Under the pieces are notes generated by a model that saw nothing but the letters and a program-made list of their open reading frames with translations, had not been told where the DNA came from and did no database searches. This document shows positions 17,494-26,570 of a DNA stretch of 64,000 nucleotides, piece after piece. Where the stretch lies: positions 1,364,001 through 1,428,000 of the forward strand of contig NZ_CP049253.1 in the NCBI RefSeq assembly GCF_011046975.1, read 5' to 3'. This stretch comes from Microbacterium amylolyticum (lineage in GTDB: Bacteria > Actinomycetota > Actinomycetes > Actinomycetales > Microbacteriaceae). Within the stretch, counting starts at the first letter, position 1. The number at the start of each line of letters is the position of its first letter. Position numbers and translations under genes: made by a program.

Positions 17494-17504
17494 TTACCTG
17501 GTCC

Positions 17505-17876
17505 TTACTTTCCCTTGGGGTCGGGAATGTCAGTTCCCGAACCCTTGGCGACGCGAACGCGCACGGTCTTCTTGACGCCGTCCTTGACCTGCTCCTCGAC
17601 GCGGAAGCCAACGCGAGTGGGCTTCTTGGTCTCGGGGTCGACGATGGCGACGTTCGACACGTGGATCGGAGCCTCGAAAGTCTCGATTCCACCGGTCTTG
17701 GTGCCACGCTGCGTCTGACCGACGCGGGTGTGCTTGGTGATGTAGTTAACGCCCTCGACAACCACGCGGCTGCCGATGACCTCGAGAACCTTGCCCTGCT
17801 TGCCACGGTCTCCACCGCGCTCCTGGGTGGCTCCCGTGATCACCTGGACGAGGTCGCCCTTTTTGATCTTCGCCAT
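17505..17876 (-). CDS. rplX: 50S ribosomal protein L24
   Basis: 123 residues with the N-terminal KOW motif ([11 protein letters not shown]...GKQGKVLEV) and the conserved NYITKHTR segment, where the family has N-x-x-K-x-H. It is about 20 residues longer than enteric L24, with a Lys-rich C-terminus, as in other Actinobacteria. L24 starts large-subunit assembly. Confidence 0.98.
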   Translation of the reverse strand: MAKIKKGDLVQVITGATQERGGDRGKQGKVLEVIGSRVVVEGVNYITKHTRVGQTQRGTKTGGIETFEAPIHVSNVAIVDPETKKPTRVGFRVEEQVKDGVKKTVRVRVAKGSGTDIPDPKGK

Positions 17877-17879
17877 GAG

Positions 17880-18248
17880 TTACAGCACCTCCGGGGCGAG
17901 CGAGACGATCTTCATGAACTTGCGGTCACGCAGTTCACGACCGACCGGACCGAAGATGCGGGTGCCGCGAGGCTCCCCTTCGTTCTTCAGAATCACGGCG
18001 GCGTTCTCGTCGAACTTGATGTACGAACCGTCAGCGCGGCGAACCTGCTTACGGGTGCGGACGACGACGGCCTTGACCACGTCGCCCTTCTTGACGTTGC
18101 CGCCAGGAATCGCGTCCTTAACCGTCGCGACGATGGTGTCACCGAGACCGGCGTAGCGGCGGTTGGATCCACCGAGAACGCGAATCGTCAGCAGCTCCTT
18201 CGCGCCGGTGTTATCGGCGACCTTGAGGCGGGATTCGTTCTGGATCAT
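17880..18248 (-). CDS. rplN: 50S ribosomal protein L14
   Basis: 122 residues, exact family length. [20 protein letters not shown] at the start, [15 protein letters not shown] in the middle, and [23 protein letters not shown] at the C-terminus. It bridges the subunits. Three bases separate it from rpsQ and three from rplX. Confidence 0.98.
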   Translation of the reverse strand: MIQNESRLKVADNTGAKELLTIRVLGGSNRRYAGLGDTIVATVKDAIPGGNVKKGDVVKAVVVRTRKQVRRADGSYIKFDENAAVILKNEGEPRGTRIFGPVGRELRDRKFMKIVSLAPEVL

Positions 18249-18251
18249 GGG

Positions 18252-18539
18252 TTACTTCGCCTTCTCGACGATCTCGACCAGGCGCCAGCGCTTGGTGGCG
18301 CTGGTCGGGCGGGTCTCGTTGATGACGACGAGGTCGCCAACACCAGCGGTGTTCTGCTCGTCGTGCGCCTTCAGCTTCTTCGTGCGGCGAAGGACCTTAC
18401 CGTAAAGCGGGTGCTTAACGCGGTCTTCGACCTCGACGACGATGGTCTTGTCCATCTTGTCGCTCACGACGTAACCGCGGACCGACTTGCGGTAACCGCG
18501 CTCGACGGTCTCCTCAGCCTTGTTCTCGCTGGCCATCAC
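18252..18539 (-). CDS. rpsQ: 30S ribosomal protein S17
   Basis: 95 residues with an OB-fold: [28 protein letters not shown], then the S17 signature [23 protein letters not shown]. Its start overlaps the rpmC stop by 4 bases (ATGA), showing coupling. Confidence 0.98.
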   Translation of the reverse strand: MMASENKAEETVERGYRKSVRGYVVSDKMDKTIVVEVEDRVKHPLYGKVLRRTKKLKAHDEQNTAGVGDLVVINETRPTSATKRWRLVEIVEKAK

Positions 18540-18838
18540 TCAGCCTCTTCCTTGGCAGCAGCCTCGTCGGCCTTCTTTGCCTTGCTCTTCTTGGCCTTCT
18601 TCTCGACAGGCGCCGGCGTCGCACGGATCCCGAGCTCGCGCTCGCGGATGACCGTGTACAGACGGGCGATGTCGCGCTTGACAGCACGGATACGTCCGTG
18701 GCTCTCAAGCTGGCCGGTGGCCGACTGGAAGCGCAGGTTGAACAGCTCTTCCTTGGCCTTACGCAGCTCCTCGACGAGGCGCTGGTCTTCGAACGTGTCG
18801 AGCTCGGACGTGGCGAGCTCCTTGGTGCCGATCGCCAT
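18536..18838 (-). CDS. rpmC: 50S ribosomal protein L29
   Basis: 100 residues from the ATG at 18838, which overlaps the rplP stop by one base; the longer open frame upstream runs into rplP and is not real. Residues 1-70 are the L29 helical hairpin ([32 protein letters not shown]). The Lys/Ala/Glu-rich tail of about 25 residues is an actinobacterial extension. L29 forms part of the tunnel exit docking site. Confidence 0.96.
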   Translation of the reverse strand: MAIGTKELATSELDTFEDQRLVEELRKAKEELFNLRFQSATGQLESHGRIRAVKRDIARLYTVIRERELGIRATPAPVEKKAKKSKAKKADEAAAKEEAE

Positions 18839-19257
18839 TACGCGTCGCCCTCCTCGCGCTTGATGATGCGTGCCTTGAGCGGCAGCTTGTGCATTGCTCG
18901 TGTCAGTGCGCCACGTGCGAGCTCTTCGCTCACGCCGGCGACCTCGAAGAGGACGCGACCCGGCTTGACGTTGGCGACCCACCACTCGGGCGAACCCTTA
19001 CCGGAACCCATGCGAACTTCCGCAGGCTTCTTGGTGAGCGGGCGGTCGGGGTAGATGTTGATCCACACCTTTCCACCACGCTTGATGTGACGCGTCATGG
19101 CGATACGAGCTGCCTCGATCTGACGGTTGGTCACATAAGCGGGAGTCAGCGCCTGGATGCCGTACTCACCGAACGACACCTGGGTGCCGCCGGTGGCCTG
19201 GCCCGAACGCTTCGGGTGGTGCTGCTTGCGGAACTTGACCTTGCGGGGGATAAGCAT
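18838..19257 (-). CDS. rplP: 50S ribosomal protein L16
   Basis: 139 residues: [15 protein letters not shown], then [20 protein letters not shown], which is the conserved L16 signature. L16 organises the A-site region of the 50S subunit. It overlaps rpsC by one base. Confidence 0.98.
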   Translation of the reverse strand: MLIPRKVKFRKQHHPKRSGQATGGTQVSFGEYGIQALTPAYVTNRQIEAARIAMTRHIKRGGKVWINIYPDRPLTKKPAEVRMGSGKGSPEWWVANVKPGRVLFEVAGVSEELARGALTRAMHKLPLKARIIKREEGDA

Positions 19258-20015
19258 TACGCCGATGCTCCTTCCGGGGCCTTCTTCTCGGCGCCGGCGT
19301 CGTTACGACGCGGTCCGCGACGGCCACCACGGTCGCGTGCAGGCTTCTTCGAAGCCTCCTCGCGAGCGAGTTCCTTGTTCGTGAGGTCACCCTTGTAGAC
19401 CCAGACCTTCACACCAATGCGACCGAAGGTGGTCTTTGCCTCGTAGAAGCCGTAGTCGATGTTCGCGCGCAGTGTGTGCAGCGGCACACGACCCTCGCGG
19501 TAGAACTCCGTACGGCTCATCTCGGCGCCGCCAAGACGGCCCGAAACCTGGATCCGAACGCCCTTGGCGCCGGCGCGCATGGCGCCCTGCAGACCCTTGC
19601 GCATCGCACGACGGAATGCCACGCGAGCAGCGAGCTGCTCTGCGACACCCTGTGCGACGAGCTGAGCGTCAGCCTCGGGGTTCTTCACCTCGAGGATGTT
19701 CAGCTGGATCTGCTTGCTCGTGAGCTTCTCGAGCTCGCTGCGGATGCGCTCGGCCTCCGCGCCACGGCGACCGATAACGATGCCGGGACGGGCGGTGTGA
19801 ATGTCGACGCGAACGCGGTCCTTCGTGCGCTCCAGGTCGATACGGCTCACACCGGCACGGTCGAGGTTCTTCTGCAGAAGCTCGCGGATACGGATGTCCT
19901 CGGCAACGTAGTCAGCGTAACGCTGACCCGGCTTCGTCGAATCAGCGAACCAACGCGAGGTGTGGTCCGTGGTGATTCCGAGGCGGAAGCCGTAAGGGTT
20001 GATCTTCTGTCCCAT
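19257..20015 (-). CDS. rpsC: 30S ribosomal protein S3
   Basis: 252 residues: an N-terminal KH domain ([21 protein letters not shown]) and the C-terminal S3 domain ([21 protein letters not shown]). A basic Arg/Gly-rich tail of about 40 residues is typical of Actinobacteria. It lines the mRNA entry channel. It overlaps rplV by one base. Confidence 0.98.
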   Translation of the reverse strand: MGQKINPYGFRLGITTDHTSRWFADSTKPGQRYADYVAEDIRIRELLQKNLDRAGVSRIDLERTKDRVRVDIHTARPGIVIGRRGAEAERIRSELEKLTSKQIQLNILEVKNPEADAQLVAQGVAEQLAARVAFRRAMRKGLQGAMRAGAKGVRIQVSGRLGGAEMSRTEFYREGRVPLHTLRANIDYGFYEAKTTFGRIGVKVWVYKGDLTNKELAREEASKKPARDRGGRRGPRRNDAGAEKKAPEGASA

Positions 20016-20413
20016 TACTTGCTCGCCTTCTGCTCGCTGGCGTCTGCCGCGTCAGCAGCAGTCGCGGGCGTTGAGAGCACGACCGTGATGTGGCTCGTGC
20101 GCTTCTTGATCTGGTCGGCGCGACCCTGAGCGCGGGGACGGAAACGCTTCAGCGTTGTTCCCTCATCCACGAAGGCGTTCTTGACGAACAGCTCCTGCTC
20201 GTCGAAGGACTCGCCAGCGGCGTCGGCCTTCACCTGTGCGTTAGCCATAGCCGACGCAACGAGCTTGTAGATGGGCTCAGATGCACCCTGCGGTGCGAAC
20301 TTCAGGATGGCGAGGGCCTCTTCGGCCTGCTTCCCCTTGATGAGCGCAACGACACGACGAGCCTTCTGAGGGGTCACGCGGATGTGTCGCACGCGTGCGA
20401 TGGACTCCACCAT
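20015..20413 (-). CDS. rplV: 50S ribosomal protein L22
   Basis: 132 residues: [22 protein letters not shown], and the tunnel-lining beta hairpin ending [25 protein letters not shown]. The hairpin is intact, so no macrolide-resistance deletion is seen. It follows rpsS by 24 bases. Confidence 0.98.
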   Translation of the reverse strand: MVESIARVRHIRVTPQKARRVVALIKGKQAEEALAILKFAPQGASEPIYKLVASAMANAQVKADAAGESFDEQELFVKNAFVDEGTTLKRFRPRAQGRADQIKKRTSHITVVLSTPATAADAADASEQKASK

Positions 20414-20437
20414 TTCTCTCTCCTCTGCGTCCCCGCG

Positions 20438-20719
20438 TTAGCGGCGACGGCCCTTCTTGTCGTCCTTCACGTGGCCGCGGAAGGTGCGGGTGGGCGCGAA
20501 CTCGCCCAGCTTGTGGCCGACCATGGCCTCAGACACGAACACAGGAATGTGCTTGCGTCCGTCGTGCACGGCGATCGTGTGTCCCAGCATGGCGGGGACG
20601 ATCATCGAGCGACGCGACCAGGTCTTGATGACGTTCTTCGTGCCGGCTTCGTTCTGCGAGACAACCTTGCGAAGCAGGTGCTCGTCGACGAAGGGGCCCT
20701 TCTTCAGACTGCGTGGCAT
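20438..20719 (-). CDS. rpsS: 30S ribosomal protein S19
   Basis: 93 residues, exact family length: [19 protein letters not shown], and the signature [27 protein letters not shown]19 binds 16S rRNA in the head with S13. Confidence 0.98.
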   Translation of the reverse strand: MPRSLKKGPFVDEHLLRKVVSQNEAGTKNVIKTWSRRSMIVPAMLGHTIAVHDGRKHIPVFVSEAMVGHKLGEFAPTRTFRGHVKDDKKGRRR

Positions 20720-20731
20720 CTTCTTGAACTC

Positions 20732-21571
20732 CTACTTGCGCTTCTTGCCCGAGGTGCGACGACGCACGATGTACTTGTCGCTTTCCTTGTTGGCGTGGCG
20801 GGTGCGACCCTCAGCCTGGCCCCAAGGCGACACGGGGTGACGACCACCGGAGGTGCGTCCCTCTCCACCACCATGGGGGTGGTCGACAGGGTTCATCACG
20901 ACACCACGAACCGTGGGGCGCTTGCCCTTCCAGCGGTTACGGCCGGCCTTACCCCAGTTGATGTTCGACTGCTCGGCATTGCCGACCTCGCCGATCGTCG
21001 CGCGGCAACGCGCGTCAACGTTGCGGACCTCGCCCGAGGGGAGACGCAGCTGAGCGTAAGGGCCGTCCTTGGCGACGAGACGCACGGAGGCGCCCGCCGA
21101 ACGAGCCATCTTTGCACCGCCACCGGGACGGAGCTCCACGTTGTGGATGACCGTACCTGTGGGGATGTTGCGCATCGGCAGGTTGTTACCGGGCTTGATG
21201 TCAGCCTGGGGACCCGACTCGACGATGTCGCCCTGCTTCAGCTTGTTCGGCGCGACGATGTAGCGCTTCGTGCCGTCGGCGAAGTGGAGCAGCGCGATGC
21301 GTGCGGTGCGGTTGGGGTCGTACTCAATGTGAGCGACCTTGGCGTTGATGCCGTCCTTGTCATTACGACGGAAGTCGATGACACGGTACTGGCGCTTGTG
21401 GCCACCGCCGATGTGACGCGTCGTGATGCGGCCCTGGTTGTTGCGGCCACCCGTCTTTGTGAGAGGGCGGAGCAGCGACTTTTCAGGCGTCGAACGCGTG
21501 ATCTCGGCAAAGTCGGCCACCGACGAGCCGCGGCGACCAGGGGTCGTGGGCTTGTAGTTGCGAATAGCCAT
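20732..21571 (-). CDS. rplB: 50S ribosomal protein L2
   Basis: 279 residues: [18 protein letters not shown] at the start, and the peptidyl-transferase-associated loop [25 protein letters not shown] with its essential histidine. It is one of the most conserved ribosomal proteins. It follows rplW by 27 bases. Confidence 0.98.
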   Translation of the reverse strand: MAIRNYKPTTPGRRGSSVADFAEITRSTPEKSLLRPLTKTGGRNNQGRITTRHIGGGHKRQYRVIDFRRNDKDGINAKVAHIEYDPNRTARIALLHFADGTKRYIVAPNKLKQGDIVESGPQADIKPGNNLPMRNIPTGTVIHNVELRPGGGAKMARSAGASVRLVAKDGPYAQLRLPSGEVRNVDARCRATIGEVGNAEQSNINWGKAGRNRWKGKRPTVRGVVMNPVDHPHGGGEGRTSGGRHPVSPWGQAEGRTRHANKESDKYIVRRRTSGKKRK

Positions 21572-21598
21572 ATTCGTTCCTTCAGTCCTTCCCAGCTA

Positions 21599-21898
21599 TC
21601 AGGCGACAGCCGTGAAGATGTCGATGGTGCCCGACTTGATGGTCACAATGGCGCGCTTGGTGTCCTTGCGCTTACCAGTGCCAAAGCGGGTGCGGCGTGA
21701 CTTGCCCTGACGGTTCAGGGTGTTCACCGAGGCGACCTTCACTCCGAAGATCTTCTCGATCGCGAGCTTGATCTCGGTCTTGTTCGCGCGGGGGTCCACG
21801 ATGAACGTGTACTTGCCCTCGTCGATCAGGCCGTAGCTCTTCTCGGAGACGACGGGCGCGAGGATGATGTCGCGCGGGTCCTTGTTGAGAGCGGTCAT
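21599..21898 (-). CDS. rplW: 50S ribosomal protein L23
   Basis: 99 residues: [17 protein letters not shown] near the N-terminus, then [22 protein letters not shown] and [20 protein letters not shown]23 is the docking protein for trigger factor and SRP at the tunnel exit. Its ATG overlaps the rplD stop by 4 bases. Confidence 0.98.
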   Translation of the reverse strand: MTALNKDPRDIILAPVVSEKSYGLIDEGKYTFIVDPRANKTEIKLAIEKIFGVKVASVNTLNRQGKSRRTRFGTGKRKDTKRAIVTIKSGTIDIFTAVA

Positions 21899-22551
21899 GC
21901 CGAGACCTCCTTCGCGCCGACCTTCATCGCGACGAACGCGTCGAAGGCAGCCTTGGTGAAGACGATGTCGTCACTGGTGACAACGTCGTAGGCGTTGAGC
22001 TGGTCGGGCGCGATGACGTGCACGTTGGCGAGGTTACGGACCGACAGCCAGCCGTTCTCATCCGCGCGGTCGAGCACGACGAGCGTGTTCTTCTGTGCGG
22101 TGAACGTGGCGAGGAAGCCCGATGCTGCCTTCGTGGACGGTGCATCGACGCCGAACGACTCGACGACGTGGATGCGCTCCCCGCGAACACGGTCGCTCAG
22201 CACGCCAGCGAGGGCGGCAGCGATCATCTTCTTGGGGGTGCGCTGCGAGTAGTCGCGCGGCTTCGGGCCGTGGACAATGCCACCGCCGCGGTGCTCGGGC
22301 TGGCGGATCGAGCCCTGACGTGCGCGGCCAGTGCCCTTCTGCTTGAACGGCTTGGCGCCGGTACCCGAAACCTCACCACGACGCTTGGTCGAGTGAGTGC
22401 CCTGGCGTGCCGCCGCGAGCTGCGCGACGACGACCTGGTGGATCAGCGGAACGTTCGTCTTGACGTCGAACACCTGGGCGGGCAGCTCAACAGAGCCTGC
22501 CTTTTTGCCGTCCGTGTTCAGAACGTCGAGAGCGAGAGTCGAGTCAGCCAT
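21895..22551 (-). CDS. rplD: 50S ribosomal protein L4
   Basis: 218 residues: an N-terminal strand region, the tunnel loop with [20 protein letters not shown] and [20 protein letters not shown], then a C-terminal alpha/beta domain. In enterics L4 represses the S10 operon; whether it does so here is unknown, but the long rpsJ leader would allow it. Confidence 0.98.
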   Translation of the reverse strand: MADSTLALDVLNTDGKKAGSVELPAQVFDVKTNVPLIHQVVVAQLAAARQGTHSTKRRGEVSGTGAKPFKQKGTGRARQGSIRQPEHRGGGIVHGPKPRDYSQRTPKKMIAAALAGVLSDRVRGERIHVVESFGVDAPSTKAASGFLATFTAQKNTLVVLDRADENGWLSVRNLANVHVIAPDQLNAYDVVTSDDIVFTKAAFDAFVAMKVGAKEVSA

Positions 22552-22556
22552 CTAAC

Positions 22557-23216
22557 TCAAGCCCCCTTCACTGCGTTGCGGACGTATACGACGCGGCCAC
22601 GAGCACCGGGGACGGCGCCCTTAACGAGCATCAGACCCTTCTCGGCGTCGACGGCGTGCACCGTGAGGTTGAGGACGGTCACGCGCTCGCCACCCATGCG
22701 GCCAGCCATGCGCGTGCCCTTGAAGACGCGGCTCGGCGTTGCCGAAGCACCGATCGAGCCGGGCTTGCGGTGGTTGCGGTGGGCACCGTGCGAGGCACCG
22801 ACACCGGCGAAGTTGTGACGCTTCATCACACCGGCGAAGCCCTTACCCTTGCTCGTGCCGACGACGTCGACGAGCTGGCCTGCTTCGAAGGTGCCGTCAA
22901 CCGTGATCTCCTGGCCGGCTTCGTAAGACGAAGCGTCGGCCGTGCGGATCTCGGTGACCTGACGACGGGGGGTCACGCCTGCGGCCTTGAAGTGACCGGT
23001 GAGGGGCTGGGAGACCCGGCGGGGGTCAACTTCGCCACCTGCGATCTGAACGGCGTTGTAGCCATCCTTCTCGGGCGTACGGACCTGAGTCACGACGTTG
23101 GGAGCGAGCTCGATCACCGTGACGGGGATCAGCTTGCCGCTTTCGTTCCAGACCTGGGTCATGCCGACCTTCTTGCCGAGCATGCCCTTGGAAACCTTGT
23201 TGTTGATGTCAGCCAC
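22557..23216 (-). CDS. rplC: 50S ribosomal protein L3
   Basis: 219 residues: [20 protein letters not shown] at the start, [19 protein letters not shown] (the L3 signature), then [18 protein letters not shown]3 reaches toward the peptidyl transferase centre. It lies 5 bases upstream of rplD and 8 downstream of rpsJ. Confidence 0.98.
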   Translation of the reverse strand: MADINNKVSKGMLGKKVGMTQVWNESGKLIPVTVIELAPNVVTQVRTPEKDGYNAVQIAGGEVDPRRVSQPLTGHFKAAGVTPRRQVTEIRTADASSYEAGQEITVDGTFEAGQLVDVVGTSKGKGFAGVMKRHNFAGVGASHGAHRNHRKPGSIGASATPSRVFKGTRMAGRMGGERVTVLNLTVHAVDAEKGLMLVKGAVPGARGRVVYVRNAVKGA

Positions 23217-23224
23217 GTCGCACC

Positions 23225-23533
23225 TCAGAGCTTGATCTCGATGTTGACATCAGCCGGCAGGTCCAGCCGCATCAGCGAGTCGACGGCCTTGGGCGTCGGG
23301 TCGATGATGTCGATGAGGCGCTTGTGCGTGCGCTTCTCGAAGTGCTCGCGGCTGTCCTTGTACTTGTGGGGCGAACGGATAACCGCCACGACGTTCTTCT
23401 CCGTCGGGAGGGGCACCGGGCCCACGACCTGCGCACCAGCGCGGGTCACGGTGTCGACGATCTTCCGCGCCGACGTGTCGATGACCTCGTGGTCATACGA
23501 CTTCAGGCGAATGCGGATCTTCTGTCCCGCCAT
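23225..23533 (-). CDS. rpsJ: 30S ribosomal protein S10
   Basis: 102 residues from the ATG at 23533, giving the conserved start [19 protein letters not shown]; the longer open frame to 23668 is not conserved. The signature [20 protein letters not shown] is intact. S10 is also the NusB partner in antitermination. It is the first gene of the S10 operon; tuf, which in many Actinobacteria lies just upstream, is not within reach here. Confidence 0.97.
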   Translation of the reverse strand: MAGQKIRIRLKSYDHEVIDTSARKIVDTVTRAGAQVVGPVPLPTEKNVVAVIRSPHKYKDSREHFEKRTHKRLIDIIDPTPKAVDSLMRLDLPADVNIEIKL

Positions 23534-23951
23534 TGTCTGCTCACTCTCTTCTCGCGTCTTACCTCTTGGGCATTGGACGCACGTGCCCTCCGGAAACCCT
23601 TCGGGCGGCACCGCTCGCCTCACGCACAGGCCGGAGCCTGGTGCGCGGAGACGCCGCGCCATGTTCACATGTCAGCCCCCACGAGCGCACGGGACAATGC
23701 CCGTTGCATGTGGGTGTGTGAGTTGATCCTCTGCCCGCGGCCCAGGTCTGTACGCGTATCGCGTCGCCTGTGCACTGCCGTAACAGTGATCCGCACCGCG
23801 CACGAGGCGACGGCCGGAATGTGGAACTGGTCTATTCTGCCAGGCGCGCACCCCATAACGCAACCCGGGCGTGTCGCGCTGAGGGCCGCGTCATTCCGCG
23901 GATTTCAGGGGGCACCCCGCACTCTCTCAGCGCCCTCCCGGAAACCCCGGA
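23534..23951 (-). promoter_or_regulatory. Promoter and long untranslated leader of the S10 operon
   Basis: About 420 bases without a gene. On the minus strand TTGCGT (23863-23858), an 18-base spacer and CAGAAT (23839-23834) form a candidate promoter, which predicts a leader of roughly 290 bases before rpsJ. The leader contains several inverted stretches (for example around 23590-23625, CCGGAAACCCTTCGGGCGG) compatible with autoregulatory structure. I do not recognise the enterobacterial L4 leader in it. Confidence 0.5.
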
Positions 23952-24908
23952 TCAGGCGGGGTCGTGCGGGCCCGTTTCGCGCACGGCGAAGGCGTACAGC
24001 GGGCGGTGCTGCACCTCTTCGTAGATGCGGCCGATGTACTGCCCGAGCACCCCGAGCATGAGCAGCTGGATTCCGCCGAGCAGGAACATTCCGGCGGCGA
24101 GGAACGTCCAGCCCTCCACCTGGTTCTCGGGCGCGACGATGCGGGAGATGGCCAGGTAGAGCGTCCAGACGCCTGCACCAACGGCGAGGGTCAGCCCGAG
24201 TGCGCTGATGAGGCGCAGTGGGAACGAGGAGAAGCCCAGGATGCCGTCGGCGGCGAGCTTGAGCATCTTGCCGAGGGGGTAGCCGGTTGTTCCCGCGTGA
24301 CGGGCGTCGCGATCGAACAGCACCGCTTCCTGCCGGAATCCGATCTCGGCCACCATTCCGCGGATGAAGCGGTTGCGCTCGGGGTAGCGCCGCAGCTCTT
24401 CGACGACACGGCGATCCATCAGCCGGAAGTCGCCCGTGTCGCGCGGGATGTCGATGCGGGCGAGCTTGCTGAGGGTCCAGTAGTAGCCGCCGGCCGTCAG
24501 TCGCTTGAGGAAGCCGTCATCGCGTGTGCGGCGCTTGGCGTAGGCCACATCGGCCCCCTGCTCCCACGCGGCGATGAGGTCGAGGGCGACCTCAGGCGGA
24601 TCCTGCAGATCGCTGTCCATCACGATGACGGCGTCGGCGTCGGCAACGTCGATGCCCGCGGTCACAGCGATCTGGTGGCCGCGGTTGCGGGCGAGGGAGT
24701 ACACCGAGACCCGCTCGTCGCGTTCGCGTAGCGCACGCAGCAGCTCGAGTGAGCGATCGCGCGAGCCGTCGTCGATGAAGATGAACTCGACGACGTATCG
24801 CTCGGCGGCGCGCTCGGCCACCTGTGTCAGCCGCTCGTACAGGAGGGGGATGTTGCCCTCTTCGTTGTAGATCGGCAGGACGAAGGCGATGTTGCGGCGA
24901 TCGGTCAT
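23952..24908 (-). CDS. GT2 polyprenyl-phosphate glycosyltransferase (GtrB/DPM1-like)
   Basis: 318 residues from the ATG at 24908, which overlaps the stop of the upstream GT2 gene by 4 bases. Residues 7-170 are a GT-A domain: LPIYNEEGNI, FIDDGSRD, and MDSDLQDPPE at 97-106 with the metal-binding acidic motif. The C-terminal third holds two membrane segments (about 228-252 and 265-290) and ends with the family motif GRIYEEVQHRPLY. Such enzymes move a sugar from a nucleotide donor to undecaprenyl phosphate on the cytoplasmic face. With the GtrA-like gene two places upstream it makes a GtrA/GtrB pair that supplies a lipid-linked sugar for surface-polymer decoration. Confidence 0.92.
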   Translation of the reverse strand: MTDRRNIAFVLPIYNEEGNIPLLYERLTQVAERAAERYVVEFIFIDDGSRDRSLELLRALRERDERVSVYSLARNRGHQIAVTAGIDVADADAVIVMDSDLQDPPEVALDLIAAWEQGADVAYAKRRTRDDGFLKRLTAGGYYWTLSKLARIDIPRDTGDFRLMDRRVVEELRRYPERNRFIRGMVAEIGFRQEAVLFDRDARHAGTTGYPLGKMLKLAADGILGFSSFPLRLISALGLTLAVGAGVWTLYLAISRIVAPENQVEGWTFLAAGMFLLGGIQLLMLGVLGQYIGRIYEEVQHRPLYAFAVRETGPHDPA

Positions 24909-25741
24909 CGCGTGCGTCCTCCCGGCATCAGGGTGTAGATCAGTCGACGCAAGCGTGCCATGCGCTGCGCCTTCTTCGCACCGCGGCTCGCGTCTGCCGG
25001 GGTGATCCCGTCGAAGGTGACGGCGGCCAGGTCGAACAGTGCGCGGATCTCTCGCGCCTGCTTTTCGACGAGGGCCACGGACCACTGGCCGGCGCTGACG
25101 CGAAAGGTGGCGGCAACGGCGTCGTCGCGCACGAAGTCGCCGTGGCGCAGAACGGCGTAGTACGTGGCCAGGTCGATCGCGTACGACCACTCCCCCTGCC
25201 AGCCGCCCGCTGCTTCGAGGGCGGCGCGGCGCATCATCACGGCGCCCGGTTCTCCGAAGGGGTTCGTGCCGCTGAGCACCGACTGGCGCACGGCTGCTTC
25301 GCCGCTCATGTGCGCGCTCAGGCCCTGCAGGCCGCGGCGCGGAGCGATGGTCTTGCCCGTTGCTCCGACGATGCGGCGAGCGCCGCCGACGAGAACGGCG
25401 TCGGGGTTGTCGTCCAGCAGGGCGACCTGGCGGGCCAGGCTGCCGTCCGTCACGGTGTCGTCACCCGGGAGGAGCTTGATGTACTCGCCGCGTGCGGCCC
25501 GTGTGACGGCCGCCCAGTTGGCCGCCGCTCCCCCGCCCGCTGGCGTTGTCATGATCCGCACGCGCGGGTCGCTGCGGAAGCGCTCGGCGATGTCGAGGGT
25601 GTCGTCTGTTGAGGAGTGGTCCGAGACGATCAGCTCGAGTGCGGCGTCTTTTTGCTGCAGAACGGATCGGATCGTCTCGCCCAGGAATCGTCCCTGCTGA
25701 TAGGCGGGGATGACAACCGAGAGCTTCGGCGTGCCGGTCAT
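24905..25741 (-). CDS. GT2 family glycosyltransferase
   Basis: 278 residues from the ATG at 25741 (the longer open frame upstream overlaps the GtrA-like gene). The GT-A fold is shown by LSVVIPAYQQGRFL, IVSDHSSTDDT and the PGDD motif, which replaces the usual DxD, then a FGEPGAVMMRR acceptor-domain segment. There is no membrane segment, so it acts in the cytosol. It overlaps its neighbours by 4 bases on both sides. Donor and acceptor cannot be told from sequence. Confidence 0.9.
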   Translation of the reverse strand: MTGTPKLSVVIPAYQQGRFLGETIRSVLQQKDAALELIVSDHSSTDDTLDIAERFRSDPRVRIMTTPAGGGAAANWAAVTRAARGEYIKLLPGDDTVTDGSLARQVALLDDNPDAVLVGGARRIVGATGKTIAPRRGLQGLSAHMSGEAAVRQSVLSGTNPFGEPGAVMMRRAALEAAGGWQGEWSYAIDLATYYAVLRHGDFVRDDAVAATFRVSAGQWSVALVEKQAREIRALFDLAAVTFDGITPADASRGAKKAQRMARLRRLIYTLMPGGRTR

Positions 25742-26217
25742 GACTTCTGCTCCTTGTTGCTGCGGCGGAACGAGAAATTCGCGTGTCCGAACCAGCTGGC
25801 AATGGCGATCACGAAGGTGAAGAGGAATTGGGCGATGATCTCGTCCATCCCGAGCCAGAGCGTGAGCGGCGGAACAACTAGATAATTCAACAGAAAAACG
25901 CCGAGATAGACCAACTGGAAACGGAAGAAGTCCAGCCAAATCTGTCCGGTGACGCGGAAGACCAGGCGCCGGTAGAGGAAGAACGCGCTGATCGTCGAGG
26001 TGACCTGAGCGCACGCGATGACGACGAAAACGGTCCAGGCGGTGTCGGGCAAGAGGTTCCGGAACAGCAGCGAGAACACGACGAACCAGGCGAAGCCGAT
26101 CGCGGTGTTGATCCCGCCGACGACGAGGAAGGCGATGCGGCGATCTTTGAAGAGCTTCAGCAGCGGGCCGTCTGGCCCCTTCATGCCGCCGACGGCCTCC
26201 TTGTCGGTCTCAGCCAC
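25738..26217 (-). CDS. GtrA family membrane protein
   Basis: 159 residues from the GTG at 26217, preceded by AAGGGGAATT; a start at 26235 is open but less well supported. Four membrane segments fill the protein (IAFLVVGGINTAIGFAWFVV, TVFVVIACAQVTSTISAFFL, LVYLGVFLLNYLVVPPL, FLFTFVIAIASWFGHANF), ending in the usual FSFRR basic tail. GtrA proteins are thought to flip polyprenyl-phosphate sugars across the membrane. It is the first gene of the three-gene overlapping operon with two glycosyltransferases. Confidence 0.9.
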   Translation of the reverse strand: MAETDKEAVGGMKGPDGPLLKLFKDRRIAFLVVGGINTAIGFAWFVVFSLLFRNLLPDTAWTVFVVIACAQVTSTISAFFLYRRLVFRVTGQIWLDFFRFQLVYLGVFLLNYLVVPPLTLWLGMDEIIAQFLFTFVIAIASWFGHANFSFRRSNKEQKS

Positions 26218-26307
26218 AATTCCCCTTCCGAACACGAGTCACGCGTGCAAGAGTATGCGGTGAGCGGTGAACGGCCGCTCTGAGGTCACACATATTGGGG
26301 GTTTCTG

Positions 26308-26508
26308 ATGGGACTGGGGGATCTGGTGAACAAGGGCAAGGACGCCTTTGAACAAAACAAGGACAAGCTGGCCGAGGCAGCGAAGAGCGATCAGGGACGC
26401 GACGCCCTCGACAAGGCAACCGATGCCGCGAAGAAGGCGACGCCGGATGCCGCGGACAGCAAGATCGACGATGTTCGCCGCAATATCGACAAGACACTCG
26501 GCGGCTAG
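26308..26508 (+). CDS. Small MT0933/Rv0909-like antitoxin-family protein
   Basis: 66 residues from the ATG at 26308, preceded by TTGGGGGTT. It is almost all Lys, Asp and Ala in an amphipathic helical pattern (MGLGDLVNKGKDAFEQNKDK, then repeated AxKxxxDxA units). It resembles the MT0933_antitox family of small mycobacterial proteins, annotated by similarity as antitoxins. No toxin gene is adjacent (the neighbours are a GtrA-like gene and a GT-C-like gene on the other strand), so an antitoxin role is doubtful; a stress-induced hydrophilic protein is equally possible. Confidence 0.7.
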   Translation: MGLGDLVNKGKDAFEQNKDKLAEAAKSDQGRDALDKATDAAKKATPDAADSKIDDVRRNIDKTLGG

Positions 26509-26570
26509 GTGATCGCGAGGTTCGGGGCGGGCGGCACGCGCTCCGTCCCGAACCTCCGCCCCGCCTCTCC

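Noticed and set aside
26308..26570. Toxin-antitoxin pair
   Set aside because: Only the antitoxin-like protein is present; no small partner gene is found on either side.
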